Program-made: the position numbers and the translations under genes
The notes under the pieces: model-generated
Told to the model about the DNA's origin: nothing
Seen by the model: only the letters and a program-made list of their open reading frames with translations
Database searches by the model: none
Assembly: GCA_045226015.1 (NCBI GenBank)
Contig: JBGVBY010000004.1
Span: 84,134 to 148,133 of the forward strand
Direction: 5' to 3'
Source: UBA2450 sp045226015
Lineage (GTDB): Bacteria; Bacillota_I; Bacilli_A; RFN20; CAG-826
Length of the DNA: 64,000 nt
Shown: piece after piece, positions 34,807 through 43,975 of the stretch
Position numbering within the stretch: the stretch's first letter is position 1
Layout of the letters: each line of letters starts with the position of its first letter

Positions 34807-35244
34807 TTATTCATTTATGTCCTTACCAGAGATAGCTTTATCTATTTCGTTAACAAGCCATCCACAGAATTTCTTATCTGAATCACTCAAGTCATCTCTT
34901 ATAGAATGATCTGCAATATCTAGTACATATCCTTTACCAAAAATAGTTAATAGCAAGAATATGATACGATAACCGCTGCTTTTACCTCGATTATCATCTT
35001 TAGGAATTCTTAATTTGTATACTGCGCATGTTTTTATTGCCTTTGATGTGTAGCAAGTCACTCCCTTGAGTTCAGGATTCCTCTTTAGTAGCGTGGCAAT
35101 TTCTTGAAAAATATAATCCGTACCTTCATTTTTTCTTAATTGCTTCAACTCGTTTTTCAATGGAAATGGAAATGTTATATCAGAAAAATCCTGCCTTAGC
35201 ACTTCGTCATCAATAACTATTTCAAATTCTATGTTTTCAAACAT
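34807..35244 (-). CDS. higB: HigB/RelE-type toxin
   Basis: A 145-residue RelE-superfamily protein. The core is seen in the C-terminal half: VYKLRIPKDDNRGKSSGYRI, then IFLLLTIFGKGYVLDIADHS and DLSDSDKKF. The K-R-x5-GK-x-GG/SGYR pattern followed by hydrophobic strands is the RelE/HigB barrel, which cleaves mRNA on the ribosome. It is the first gene of the operon, directly behind a near-consensus promoter. Confidence 0.82.
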   Translation of the reverse strand: MFENIEFEIVIDDEVLRQDFSDITFPFPLKNELKQLRKNEGTDYIFQEIATLLKRNPELKGVTCYTSKAIKTCAVYKLRIPKDDNRGKSSGYRIIFLLLTIFGKGYVLDIADHSIRDDLSDSDKKFCGWLVNEIDKAISGKDINE

Positions 35245-35278
35245 TTGTAATATTTACCCTATTTAATCGGATAGTTAT

Positions 35279-35306
35279 ATTATATTCGCCGTGCTTAATT
35301 AGTCAA
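35279..35306 (-). promoter_or_regulatory. Promoter of the HigBA-SecB operon
   Basis: On the minus strand TTGACT (35306-35301) and TATAAT (35284-35279) are 16 bp apart and 35 bp upstream of the toxin start. HigA probably represses here, but I do not see a clear operator palindrome. Confidence 0.75.
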
Positions 35307-35683
35307 GATAAATAAACTATAAATAAAGTTAAATGTTCTGAATAATTAAAGTAAATTTCGCTTCTTTAAAAGCCAGAATAAATATAATAATTGTAAAACA
35401 ATACCTATTTCAGAGGAAATGCTAATCGAAAGACAGATATTTTATGTAATGAAAACACATCAAAACATATAAAGAAGAACCATCACATTAGGATTATCAC
35501 ATAAAAACTTGTTAAGATTATTTATACGACAAGGATCTATAAATCTCTAACTATATTTATAGCATCTAATCAATGTATCTATTCCAACGAGTATTTCCAC
35601 TACTACCAACAGATATTAAAGATATAACGTTAGGAATCAAAGAAACTCTTAAAATAATTCTTTTCATGTCTTTTGGTGCTAAA
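35307..35683. other. Gene-poor stretch before repeat copy 2
   Basis: About 370 AT-rich bases. The only coding-like signal is a 39-codon plus-strand frame (35573-35692, FPLLPTDIKDITLGIKETLK) that runs into the first bases of the repeat in a different reading frame. It may be an upstream piece of the same decayed gene. No ribosome site or terminator is clear. Confidence 0.4.
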
Positions 35684-36149
35684 GAAGTTTGATTCAATTA
35701 AAATAAATGCTGATTTATTAGAACAACAAGCCGAGTTAAAAAAGAATGAAACATTAGAAATACAAAACCCAGATGTTATCAACGATGAATCTTTTATTAA
35801 TAACCTTAATTGTATTAAAGAAAAAATCTCCTCGTTAGAGAAACATAGGAGAGAAATTAAGAAAAAAGATTATGTAGGTACCAAAGAGCAAAGAATAGAT
35901 GGCTGGATAGATAAGCTTTTAGAAGAAAACTTCAACTACTCCTTATTAGCAGATATCCACCACTACAAGATGATCGTTTTACCCAATTATGAATTAATCG
36001 TAGTTAAATGTAAGAAGGAAACATCAAAAGATGATTTTAGAAAGTTGATACCTCCAATTATCCAAAAAGAAAAAAGATTCATCGAATCTCTTGCGATAAA
36101 GAAGAATAGACAAATCGTAAGTTATAAATATTCAATTACTTTATTATGA
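35684..36149 (+). repeat. Direct repeat copy 2, with the longer coding frame
   Basis: This is the second copy of the 28690-29142 repeat, in the same orientation and about 7.0 kb away. Its protein frame is intact to TAA 36149 and reads NADLLEQQAELKKNETLEIQ, then QRIDGWIDKLLEENFNYSLL and HHYKMIVLPNYELIVVKCKK. The first half looks like a coiled coil and the second like an alpha-beta end domain. No proper start codon or ribosome site exists (the open frame begins at a TTG at 35673). It is probably the C-terminal part of a larger lost protein. I do not recognise the family. Confidence 0.7.
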
Positions 36150-36173
36150 ACAGGTAGAAAAAAATGATTTAAA

Positions 36174-36512
36174 CTATACATTTAAATTGTTATCAATGAT
36201 TATCTTTAGCCCATCAAAGACTTTGTGAGCGTCTGCGCCTAATATTAAGACAATTTGTTTTTTATTGAATCTAATAATGGCGATTTCTTTAGCAATGTTA
36301 GACTCTAAAGAATTGATAGAATCTAATTCATATCTAACTCGTTTGTCGAAAAATCTTTGGGACCTAATCATGCTCATCATTAATTTGTGCGATAATTTTA
36401 AGGCCTTGCTTCCTACGGCACGATTGTTTTTATCATTAATATGTTTTTCAACAAAGCGTTTGCATTTTTCTTTATGTTTGAAATGCGCTTTTTCAGAAAA
36501 ATACTCTGACAT
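36174..36512 (-). CDS. Unknown 112-residue protein behind rmlB
   Basis: A basic, helical protein with HFKHKEKCKRFVEKHINDKN near the start and KKQIVLILGADAHKVFDGLK near the end. I recognise no family. It starts 2 bp after the rmlB stop, so it is likely co-transcribed with rmlB, and it is the last gene of locus B before repeat copy 2. It could be a short regulatory or island-derived protein. Confidence 0.55.
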   Translation of the reverse strand: MSEYFSEKAHFKHKEKCKRFVEKHINDKNNRAVGSKALKLSHKLMMSMIRSQRFFDKRVRYELDSINSLESNIAKEIAIIRFNKKQIVLILGADAHKVFDGLKIIIDNNLNV

Positions 36513-36514
36513 AG

Positions 36515-37534
36515 TTATCTATCTCCATACATTTTATCGTAATAGTCATGGTATTCGCCGCCAGTACATTCATCCATCCAATCTATGTGATTCTTATACC
36601 ATTCAATTGTTAGTTTGATGCCATCTTTGAACATTGTAGTTGGCTTCCAACCTAATTCTCTCATTGCTTTAACAGGATCAATCGCATATCTAAGATCATG
36701 GCCTTTTCTATCAGCAACATACGTAATAAGTGATTCTGGTTTATTTAATTCTTTGAGAATAATCTTAACGATTTCAATATTTGCTTTTTCATTATGACCA
36801 CCAAGGTTATAGATTTCACCTACTTTTCCTTTTTCTAAAATCGCAAGGATTCCATAACAATGGTCTTTAACATATAGCCAATCTCTCACATTCAAGCCCT
36901 TTCCGTAAACCGGAAGCGACTTATCGTGTGTAGCATTATTAATCATTAATGGTATTAATTTCTCCGGAAATTGGTATGGTCCATAATTGTTGCTGCATCT
37001 TGATAAAGTGACTGGCAAACCATATGTACGATAATATGCCATAACTAATAAATCAGCAGCAGCTTTACTGGTAGAATAAGGCGAAGATGTGCGTATTGGC
37101 GTGTCTTCAGTAAAGAATAGATCTGGCCTATCTAATGGTAGATCACCATAAACTTCGTCAGTTCCAACTTGATGGAATCTTTCAACACCATATTTCCTGC
37201 AAGCATCCATGAGAACTTGTGTTCCTAATATATTTGTTTCTAAAAAGATGCCCGGGTTTTCAATCGATCTATCAACGTGAGATTCCGCAGCAAAATTCAC
37301 CACTACATCAGGTTTCTCTTCTTCAAATATCCTAAAAATACCATCTCTGTTTCTAATGTCTTCTTTATAAAATATGAAGTGTGGATTTTTCAAAGCATCA
37401 TTCAATGTATGAAAATTAGCAGCATACGTTAAAGAATCAACACAAACTATTTTCCATTCAGGTCTTTCTTCTATAAGAAGATAAATAAAATTTGATCCTA
37501 TAAACCCTGCACCACCAGTGACTAATATTTTCAT
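36515..37534 (-). CDS. rmlB: dTDP-glucose 4,6-dehydratase
   Basis: A 339-residue enzyme of full family length. NAD site TGGAGFIGSNF, VVNFAAESHVDRSIENP, VGTDEVYGDLPLDRPDLF with the catalytic Asp-Glu pair, YSTSKAAADLLV with the YxxxK pair, and NNYGPYQFPEKLIPLMI. It makes dTDP-4-keto-6-deoxyglucose from the RmlA product. The start ATG overlaps the rmlA TGA in ATGA (37531-37534). No RmlC or RmlD is in the window, so rhamnose is not the clear end product. The VioA-like aminotransferase at 50245-51348 is the likely next enzyme. Confidence 0.94.
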   Translation of the reverse strand: MKILVTGGAGFIGSNFIYLLIEERPEWKIVCVDSLTYAANFHTLNDALKNPHFIFYKEDIRNRDGIFRIFEEEKPDVVVNFAAESHVDRSIENPGIFLETNILGTQVLMDACRKYGVERFHQVGTDEVYGDLPLDRPDLFFTEDTPIRTSSPYSTSKAAADLLVMAYYRTYGLPVTLSRCSNNYGPYQFPEKLIPLMINNATHDKSLPVYGKGLNVRDWLYVKDHCYGILAILEKGKVGEIYNLGGHNEKANIEIVKIILKELNKPESLITYVADRKGHDLRYAIDPVKAMRELGWKPTTMFKDGIKLTIEWYKNHIDWMDECTGGEYHDYYDKMYGDR

Positions 37535-38406
37535 TTCAAATCAGCCTCCGCTAATGAAATAAGATATTTTCCATAATCCGTAGAATCTAGTTCCTTGCCA
37601 AGTTTTAATAATTGCTCAGTTGTAATAAAACCACGTCTCCAAGCGATTTCTTCTATACAAGAAATATAGAAACCTTGTCTTTCTTGGATTGTTTGGACAA
37701 ATTCACTAGCTTGAAGCATTCCGCAAGGAGTCCCTGTGTCTAACCAAGTCATACCTCTGCCCATTAAAGTCACAAACAATTTTCCTCTTTTTAGATACTC
37801 GTTGTTGATTGCGGTAATTTCAATCTCACCACGTTCAGATGGTTTTATAGATTTAGCAATTTGCACAACATCATTGTCGTAAAAATACAAACCAGGAACC
37901 GCATAATTGGATTTCGGTTGTTTTGGTTTTTCTTCAAGAGAAATAACTTTTCCGTTTGAGCCAAACTCAACAACACCAAAATTAGAAGCATCCTTTACTG
38001 GATATCCAAAAATAACAGCTCCCACCTTCTTATCAATAGATTCTCTCAAAATACGAGTCATGTCTGGACCATAAAAGACGTTGTCACCTAAAATGAGACA
38101 AACACTATCATCACCAATAAAGTCTTCTCCTATGATAAAAGCGTCAGCTAATCCTCTCGGTTGACTTTGAATAGCGTATTTTATATTGAGTCCAATTTTA
38201 GAACCATCTTCTAATAAATTTTTATAATCGTTAATATCTTGTGGGGTTGAAATAATTAGAATTTCTTTAATTGATGCAAGCATCAAAATAGAAAGAGGGT
38301 AATAAATCAAAGGTTTATCATAAATTGGTAGAAGTTGTTTTGATACAGCCTTTGTCATTGGATAAAGTCTTGTGCCTTTACCGCCAGCTAAAATAATACC
38401 TTTCAT
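37531..38406 (-). CDS. rmlA: Glucose-1-phosphate thymidylyltransferase
   Basis: A 291-residue enzyme. GIILAGGKGTRLYPMTKAVS is the nucleotide site, QLLPIYDKPLIYYPLSILM follows, then LGDNVFYG, YPVKDASNFGVVEF and MTWLDTGTPCGML, all typical of RmlA. GGAGG lies 10 bases before the ATG at 38404-38406, so the longer frame to 38430 is not used. It makes dTDP-glucose for RmlB, its overlapping neighbour. Confidence 0.94.
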   Translation of the reverse strand: MKGIILAGGKGTRLYPMTKAVSKQLLPIYDKPLIYYPLSILMLASIKEILIISTPQDINDYKNLLEDGSKIGLNIKYAIQSQPRGLADAFIIGEDFIGDDSVCLILGDNVFYGPDMTRILRESIDKKVGAVIFGYPVKDASNFGVVEFGSNGKVISLEEKPKQPKSNYAVPGLYFYDNDVVQIAKSIKPSERGEIEITAINNEYLKRGKLFVTLMGRGMTWLDTGTPCGMLQASEFVQTIQERQGFYISCIEEIAWRRGFITTEQLLKLGKELDSTDYGKYLISLAEADLK

Positions 38407-38411
38407 TGCAA

Positions 38412-39503
38412 TTAGTCCTCCACTCCACATATATATTTTAAAAATCTATTTCGCTCAGCAAGATAAGTAAATAAGCTCCCACTTGTCGTTGCATTATAAG
38501 TTAAAGTGCTTAACAGTTCCCTGTTAGTGACAATCATCCTAAGTTTATTCAATAAATCATCATAATTGTTAATTTTAAATAAAATAGAATCTTTGCCATC
38601 TTTTAACAATATGTTAGCTTGCGGAAAACAAGAAGAAAGAACTGGGGTTCCAGCAATAAGCGATTCAGCAACAACACCAGGAGTGCCCTCTCCAATAAAT
38701 TTTGTAGGAAAAACAAACAAATCATATTTTGAAAGTGTATCAACAACATTAGAAAAATCGATTTGTCCTAAATAATGAATGTTATCATCTAAATAGCCAT
38801 TAAACAAAAGCAAATCTTTGTCTGCTAAAACTTTCTGTCCATAAATATCTAATTGAAGAGAAATACCGCTAGCATTTAGTTCTTTAACAGCTTCCAAAAT
38901 ATCGAAAATACCTTTTTCACGCATAACCCTTGATAAAAAAACAAGTTTTAGTGGATTGTTAGTTTTTTTTGTTTTGACATCTATTGGTTCAACATCTCTA
39001 AAATTATTCAACGTTCTAACATTGCTTATTTTAAAAAAACTTCTAAAAACAACATTTAGCATATCAGTCTCAGGAAGCACATATTTCAATTGAGACAATT
39101 GTTTGCTAGTTTTTTTATCGAATTTGCATAAATCGTACCTTTTATTCAATAAAAAGTCGATTTTTTCATCATCAGTAAGTTTGTCAATTGAATAATGGAG
39201 AACACCAGTGCCAACAAGAGGAAGGATTACTGGTTTTTTATATTTCCTATTGAAGAAATTAATAAATGGAATTAGTATTTTGCATCCTCTTTCAGCAGTT
39301 ATTAAAACAATTCTATCACACGTTTTGATATTTTTTTTAATTCTTATTAACGTAAAAATCGGGTGTCTAGTAAAATTCTCCAAATCAATAAAGGAAGTAT
39401 CAAATCCTTCATCTTGAATCTTTTTTAAATAGAGACGGACTTTGGCTGTCTGCCCATCTAACCCGTGGTGCTTAAGACCGCTATTGCCAATGAGACAAAT
39501 CAT
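38412..39503 (-). CDS. GT4 family glycosyltransferase
   Basis: A 363-residue GT-B enzyme. ICLIGNSGLKHHGLDGQTAK at the start, PLKLVFLSRVMREKGIFDIL at the beginning of the donor domain, and the E-x7-E region GEGTPGVVAESLIAGTPVLS near residue 285. It lies between ugd and rmlA with 2- and 5-bp gaps, so it is part of the sugar-nucleotide operon. The donor may be one of the sugars made by those neighbours, but this is only inferred. Confidence 0.85.
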   Translation of the reverse strand: MICLIGNSGLKHHGLDGQTAKVRLYLKKIQDEGFDTSFIDLENFTRHPIFTLIRIKKNIKTCDRIVLITAERGCKILIPFINFFNRKYKKPVILPLVGTGVLHYSIDKLTDDEKIDFLLNKRYDLCKFDKKTSKQLSQLKYVLPETDMLNVVFRSFFKISNVRTLNNFRDVEPIDVKTKKTNNPLKLVFLSRVMREKGIFDILEAVKELNASGISLQLDIYGQKVLADKDLLLFNGYLDDNIHYLGQIDFSNVVDTLSKYDLFVFPTKFIGEGTPGVVAESLIAGTPVLSSCFPQANILLKDGKDSILFKINNYDDLLNKLRMIVTNRELLSTLTYNATTSGSLFTYLAERNRFLKYICGVED

Positions 39504-39505
39504 AT

Positions 39506-40714
39506 TTAATCTCTTCTTAATAAATCTCTAGTGTAAACTCTATCTTTAACATCATCAAGTGATGCGTCATATCTATTTGCAATAATGACTTTTGACATTT
39601 TCTTAAATTCATCAAAGTCTTTGATTACTCTACAATTAAAGAACTCGTCATCTTTAAGTGTTGGTTCATAGATTATTATATTCACGCCCTTCGCGTGTAA
39701 TCTTTTCATAACACCTTGGATAGAAGATTGTCTAAAGTTATCACTACCAGATTTCATAGTTAATCTATAGATACCCACTGTGATGCTATCTTTGCCATCA
39801 TTTTTATATCCTGCAAGAAGTAACACTCTATCAGCGATGAAATCTTTTCTAGTTCTATTAGATTCAACAATCGCAGAAATAAGATTTTCTGGAACATCTT
39901 CAAAGTTTGCTCTTAATTCTTTAGTGTCTTTTGGTAAGCAATAGCCACCATAACCAAATGATGGGTTATTGTAGAAATCACCAATTCTAGGATCTCCACA
40001 TACGCCTTTGATAATATCTAATGTATCTAATCCCTTGGTTTGGGCAAAAGTATCTAATTCATTAAAATAAGCAACACGTAACGCTAAATAAGTATTAGCA
40101 AATAACTTAACAGCTTCTGCTTCTGTACATCCTAAAATATGAACATCAATGTTTTCTTTAAGTGCACCATGCATTAACAATCCCGCGAATTCTTTTGCCT
40201 TCGATAAATAAGGCTCTTTCTTTTCAGGGACGCCTACCACTATTCTAGATGGATAAAGATTATCATATAAAGCTTTACCTTCTCTTAAGAATTCAGGAGA
40301 AAAAAGAATTTTATCATAGTTATATTTCTCTCTAATGTGTTTAGTAAAACCTACGCCCACCGTGGATTTAACAACAATCCAAGCATCAGGATTAACTCTT
40401 TTAACTTGTTCAATTACTGATTCAACAGAAGATGTATCAAACTTATTACTTTCGCTATCGTAATTAGTAGGAGTAGCAATAACCACTAATTCAGATTCTT
40501 TATAGACTTTATCACCATCAGTGGTTGCTATTAAATCTAGTGATTTATTTTTTAAATATTCTTCTATTTCTTTATCCACTATAGGAGATTTTTTAGAGTT
40601 AATTAAATCAACCTTAGATTGAATAACATCTACGGCATATACTCTATTATGTTGCGCTAGAATTATCGCATTTGATAATCCAACGTATCCTGTTCCTGCT
40701 ACTGTTATTTTCAT
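39506..40714 (-). CDS. ugd: UDP-glucose 6-dehydrogenase
   Basis: A 402-residue enzyme: NAD site VAGTGYVGLSNAIILAQ, VVIATPTNYD, VVKSTVGVGFT, FSPEFLREG, the helix FANTYLALRVAYFNELDTFA, and the catalytic cysteine in GYGGYCLPKDTKEL. It oxidises UDP-glucose to UDP-glucuronate. That product would feed the UDP-glucuronate 4-epimerase at 29159-30178. It is the first gene of the ugd-GT4-rmlA-rmlB run. Confidence 0.94.
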   Translation of the reverse strand: MKITVAGTGYVGLSNAIILAQHNRVYAVDVIQSKVDLINSKKSPIVDKEIEEYLKNKSLDLIATTDGDKVYKESELVVIATPTNYDSESNKFDTSSVESVIEQVKRVNPDAWIVVKSTVGVGFTKHIREKYNYDKILFSPEFLREGKALYDNLYPSRIVVGVPEKKEPYLSKAKEFAGLLMHGALKENIDVHILGCTEAEAVKLFANTYLALRVAYFNELDTFAQTKGLDTLDIIKGVCGDPRIGDFYNNPSFGYGGYCLPKDTKELRANFEDVPENLISAIVESNRTRKDFIADRVLLLAGYKNDGKDSITVGIYRLTMKSGSDNFRQSSIQGVMKRLHAKGVNIIIYEPTLKDDEFFNCRVIKDFDEFKKMSKVIIANRYDASLDDVKDRVYTRDLLRRD

Positions 40715-40780
40715 ACTTATATATTATTATATTGTATTATAAAATAATACTGATGCTAATGCGACTTTATTTTGATTAAA

Positions 40781-41652
40781 ATGGATAACAAAGGTTTTAT
40801 ATACGAATTAGAGAACAAAAGATACGAGCAATGTGATAACTATAGCATTGAAATAATAAATAGCGATTGTCACCTGTGTTACATTTTTTGTTCATCGAAC
40901 GGAATATATACAAATATCAATGAATCCAATTATAAGGATTACCTACAAAAAGATTATTACGAGTGGAAGAACGTTTCAAAAAATAAAGCAATTCGTAATC
41001 AAGCAGGAATGTATATTTTTTACGTGATGTCTTCCAAAAGTCTTATGTCAATGGAATTAATGCCAAAATTAGCAACATCGATAAATTAATTGTGTTTCTA
41101 AAAGAAAAAACTAAAAATTTTGAAGTTATTATAGTCGGGAACTCTGGCGGTGGATATTTAGCAATATTATTAGGTTCTCAGCTAGATAACGTAAAAAGGG
41201 TTTACTCTTTTGGTGGCTTGCTCTCTTTATATACTTGGACAGGATCGAACAATAATGTAGTGTTCGCTAACACTTACAAGGATCAAATAGGTGACAAAAA
41301 GAAAGAAAGATGGTTTTCGCTTTATCATTTGTTATATGATTACCCAAAACCATTATTGCATTTTTATGGAATGAAGCACGCTGGAGATGTAGAACAAGTT
41401 AGACCAATTTTGGAAGATAATTTGCAAAATGTGTTTTTGATAAAAATGAATAGTCAAGTTCATTCGGGCCATATTCCAGGCTATAATTATCCAAAACTAT
41501 TGTCTGCAAGCGAAAAGCATATTAAAAAAATTCAGCTTTTGAGTCAAAAAAAGAATGTTTCACAAAATTATTTCTCTATTGTGAATATTGGCCTTATCAA
41601 ATTAGCGTTCTACAAATGCAAATCTATAATTAAACGCTTTTTTAAAAAATAA
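40781..41652 (+). pseudogene. Alpha/beta-hydrolase-like gene broken by a frameshift in a T tract
   Basis: The first frame runs from ATG 40781 to TAA 41087-41089. The second frame, open from upstream of 41092, encodes VNGINAKISNIDKLIVFLKE, then the nucleophile elbow VGNSGGGYLAI and a long C-terminal part to 41652. Protein-like sequence passes from frame one (NQAGMYIF) to frame three (LRDVFQKSYVNG) at the tract TATATTTTTTACG. Adding one T (six to seven) restores a single reading frame of about 290 codons. It is on the plus strand, unlike most of locus B. A role as a glycan esterase or acyltransferase is possible. Confidence 0.8.
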
Positions 41653-41668
41653 TCATTTATTGATTATT
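41648..41668 (-). terminator. Terminator at the end of the Wzy-GT4 gene
   Basis: AATAATCA and TGATTATT form an 8-bp AT-only stem with a 5-nt loop followed on the minus strand by T residues. It overlaps the stop codon region, and its stem is weak in GC. Confidence 0.45.
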
Positions 41669-43975
41669 AGTGGATATCTCAGCAAATAATTCAATATATT
41701 TACCTACAGATTGCTTTATAGAATAATTTTCAATTATTTTTTGGTTTTTAATTCTGTTTTGTTCTAAAAATGACAAGTCAGAAATCCTGCTTATCATCGC
41801 TTTTTTAAAATGTTCAAAATCGTTCAATTCAATCAAATCTCCAGTAATTCCGTTTTGAATCAAATTAGGAATTCCACCTACGTTATTAGCAATAATATAC
41901 ATGCCAGATGCAATAGCTTCATTTATTACCATGGGGTTTCCTTCTGATGTTGAAGAAAGAACAAGGATCTTTGATTTAGACATATATTCGCCAACATTGT
42001 CTACAGCACCCATGAAAGAAATGTTCTTATAAAGCGAATTTCCCGCTTCATCAATGCAGGACCGTTTAAGTGGGCCATCGCCTAAAAAAACCAAGCTAGC
42101 GTCTTCTTTTTCTTTAATGACATCTTTAAAAACATCTATTAAATATTTTTGATTTTTAACAGGTCTAAAAGAAGCAACACATAAAAAGTCAATTGTCCTT
42201 TCATCAACAGGAATAGAAGAATTAAAGTTTTGAATATTAATCCCATTATCAATATAGTCACATTCCATTTTTGTTTTTCTTTCTATTGACTCACTTGATA
42301 ACTTGGAAACAGCGACTGGATATATGTGTTTTCTTTTTATTAAGAATCTATTAAATAATTCTTTCTTAAATCCAGTACCAACCATATGATGAAATGTATG
42401 AACAATTGGATATTGCTTTTTAAATTTTAAAGCCAACATCAAAGTAACTGTAGTTCCTAAATGAGAATGAATTACTGATGGATTAATTTTTCTTAAAGTG
42501 TTAGCCAACTTAGATGCGCAAGAAAAATCAATTCCTCTATGCTTATCCAGAAAGTTAACTTTTATGCCTAATTCAGATAATCGATTATATAAAGCATTTT
42601 GTCTATAGCCATATAAGACAACAACATTCAAGTTTACGCGATCGCTATGATTTAATTTTATTTCCTCACATAAATTAACAAACATAGTCTCTGCACCACC
42701 AACAGGATTTAAAGAAGGGATTATTTCGACAAGTTCAATTTTTGGTGATTTTAGTTCCTCGTTTTTTTGTTCATTCTTTTTCAAAATGTTGAATTCAAAG
42801 ATAGATGGTATGCCAGTATCGGCTAAAAATAAGCCGGCAGAAAAGGAAAACATCTTTTCTTTAAATAAAGCAATTGTCAAAGTTGAAACTAAGAAAAAGA
42901 TAATTCCAATATAAGAAAAATTACGTTTATTAGTTGATCGCTTCAAAAACAAAACAAATGGTAAATGGTATAAGAACGTTCCAACTATACCATAATTGCA
43001 TAATGTGTCAGACCAATGGTTATGTGACCAGCCTGAATGATGCGTTGAAAAAACATGGTATCCGTTAAGACCAAAGCCAAATAAAGGTCTTCTTAAGAAC
43101 AAGGAAAAACCATTTATTATCATTTCTAATCGCCCAGCAGTGCTCGAATCTGGATTTAAATTTTTATATTGTTTACCAACGAATGTATAAAGCATATTTA
43201 AAAATCTATCTTTTAGAGTCGAGAACACAGGTAACTGAAGGACTATCACTAAACCGCCAATAACTCCAACCATCAATAAAACAGTAAGATACCAACGTTT
43301 TTTGCCAAAAAATTTGGCAAAGATAATAAATGAAGTAATCAAAACTATCAAAATTGCTATTTTTGACCCGCAAGTAAAAGATAAACCGATAAAAAGTAAA
43401 GAAAAAAGGCTATTCAAAACTAAAGTGTACCATTTTTTGTATTTAAACAAATAAAAGAATGAAAAGGCAAAACCAAAAGCCAACAAAATAGAAATATCGT
43501 TTTCATCACCAAATTCACTACCCAACCTAGATACATTTAAAGAAAGTATCTCTGGTCTATATTTAATGCAATAAATCACGGCAAAAATTATCAAAGATAG
43601 GTATAAAACAGAAAAACTTTTTTTACGTTCTTTTGGCTCAACAGACGAAAAATATGTATAAAGAATGATTATTACTAGTGTGTTCAACAAAGGAGTCGAT
43701 AAGAAACTTTTGAATCCGGTCAATATAGAAGAGAATAATGCGGAAACACAAAACAGAATTAGCGAGAAAGATATGACAGTTATTTTTATTGTTTTATGAA
43801 GAATAAACGATAGCGCTATAACGCTAATCAACAATATGGTTAGAATCCAAGTAACGAAATATAGTTTTCCAACAAGCGAGAATAATGGAATTGATAAAAA
43901 AGTCATACCTAATAGGCAGAGAATATATAATTCAAGATTTCTCTCAGAAAAGATTTTAGATAGAAATTTCTTCAT
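41657..43975 (-). CDS. Fusion of Wzy-like polymerase/ligase and GT4 glycosyltransferase
   Basis: A 772-residue fusion. Residues 1 to about 385 have ten or more hydrophobic helices and the O-antigen ligase/polymerase loop with AGRLEMIINGFSLFLRRPLF, then GFGLNGYHVFSTHHSGWSHN. From about residue 395 a complete GT4 enzyme follows: ELVEIIPSLNPVGGAETMFV, HSHLGTTVT, ASFRPVKNQKYLI, and SSTSEGNPMVINEAIASGMY as the E-x7-E region. ATG at 43973-43975 is preferred, with AAAGGA about 13 bases upstream; an in-frame ATG at 43990 is the alternative. It overlaps the FtsX-like gene upstream by 20 bp, so they are coupled. Confidence 0.87.
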   Translation of the reverse strand: MKKFLSKIFSERNLELYILCLLGMTFLSIPLFSLVGKLYFVTWILTILLISVIALSFILHKTIKITVISFSLILFCVSALFSSILTGFKSFLSTPLLNTLVIIILYTYFSSVEPKERKKSFSVLYLSLIIFAVIYCIKYRPEILSLNVSRLGSEFGDENDISILLAFGFAFSFFYLFKYKKWYTLVLNSLFSLLFIGLSFTCGSKIAILIVLITSFIIFAKFFGKKRWYLTVLLMVGVIGGLVIVLQLPVFSTLKDRFLNMLYTFVGKQYKNLNPDSSTAGRLEMIINGFSLFLRRPLFGFGLNGYHVFSTHHSGWSHNHWSDTLCNYGIVGTFLYHLPFVLFLKRSTNKRNFSYIGIIFFLVSTLTIALFKEKMFSFSAGLFLADTGIPSIFEFNILKKNEQKNEELKSPKIELVEIIPSLNPVGGAETMFVNLCEEIKLNHSDRVNLNVVVLYGYRQNALYNRLSELGIKVNFLDKHRGIDFSCASKLANTLRKINPSVIHSHLGTTVTLMLALKFKKQYPIVHTFHHMVGTGFKKELFNRFLIKRKHIYPVAVSKLSSESIERKTKMECDYIDNGINIQNFNSSIPVDERTIDFLCVASFRPVKNQKYLIDVFKDVIKEKEDASLVFLGDGPLKRSCIDEAGNSLYKNISFMGAVDNVGEYMSKSKILVLSSTSEGNPMVINEAIASGMYIIANNVGGIPNLIQNGITGDLIELNDFEHFKKAMISRISDLSFLEQNRIKNQKIIENYSIKQSVGKYIELFAEISTNNQ

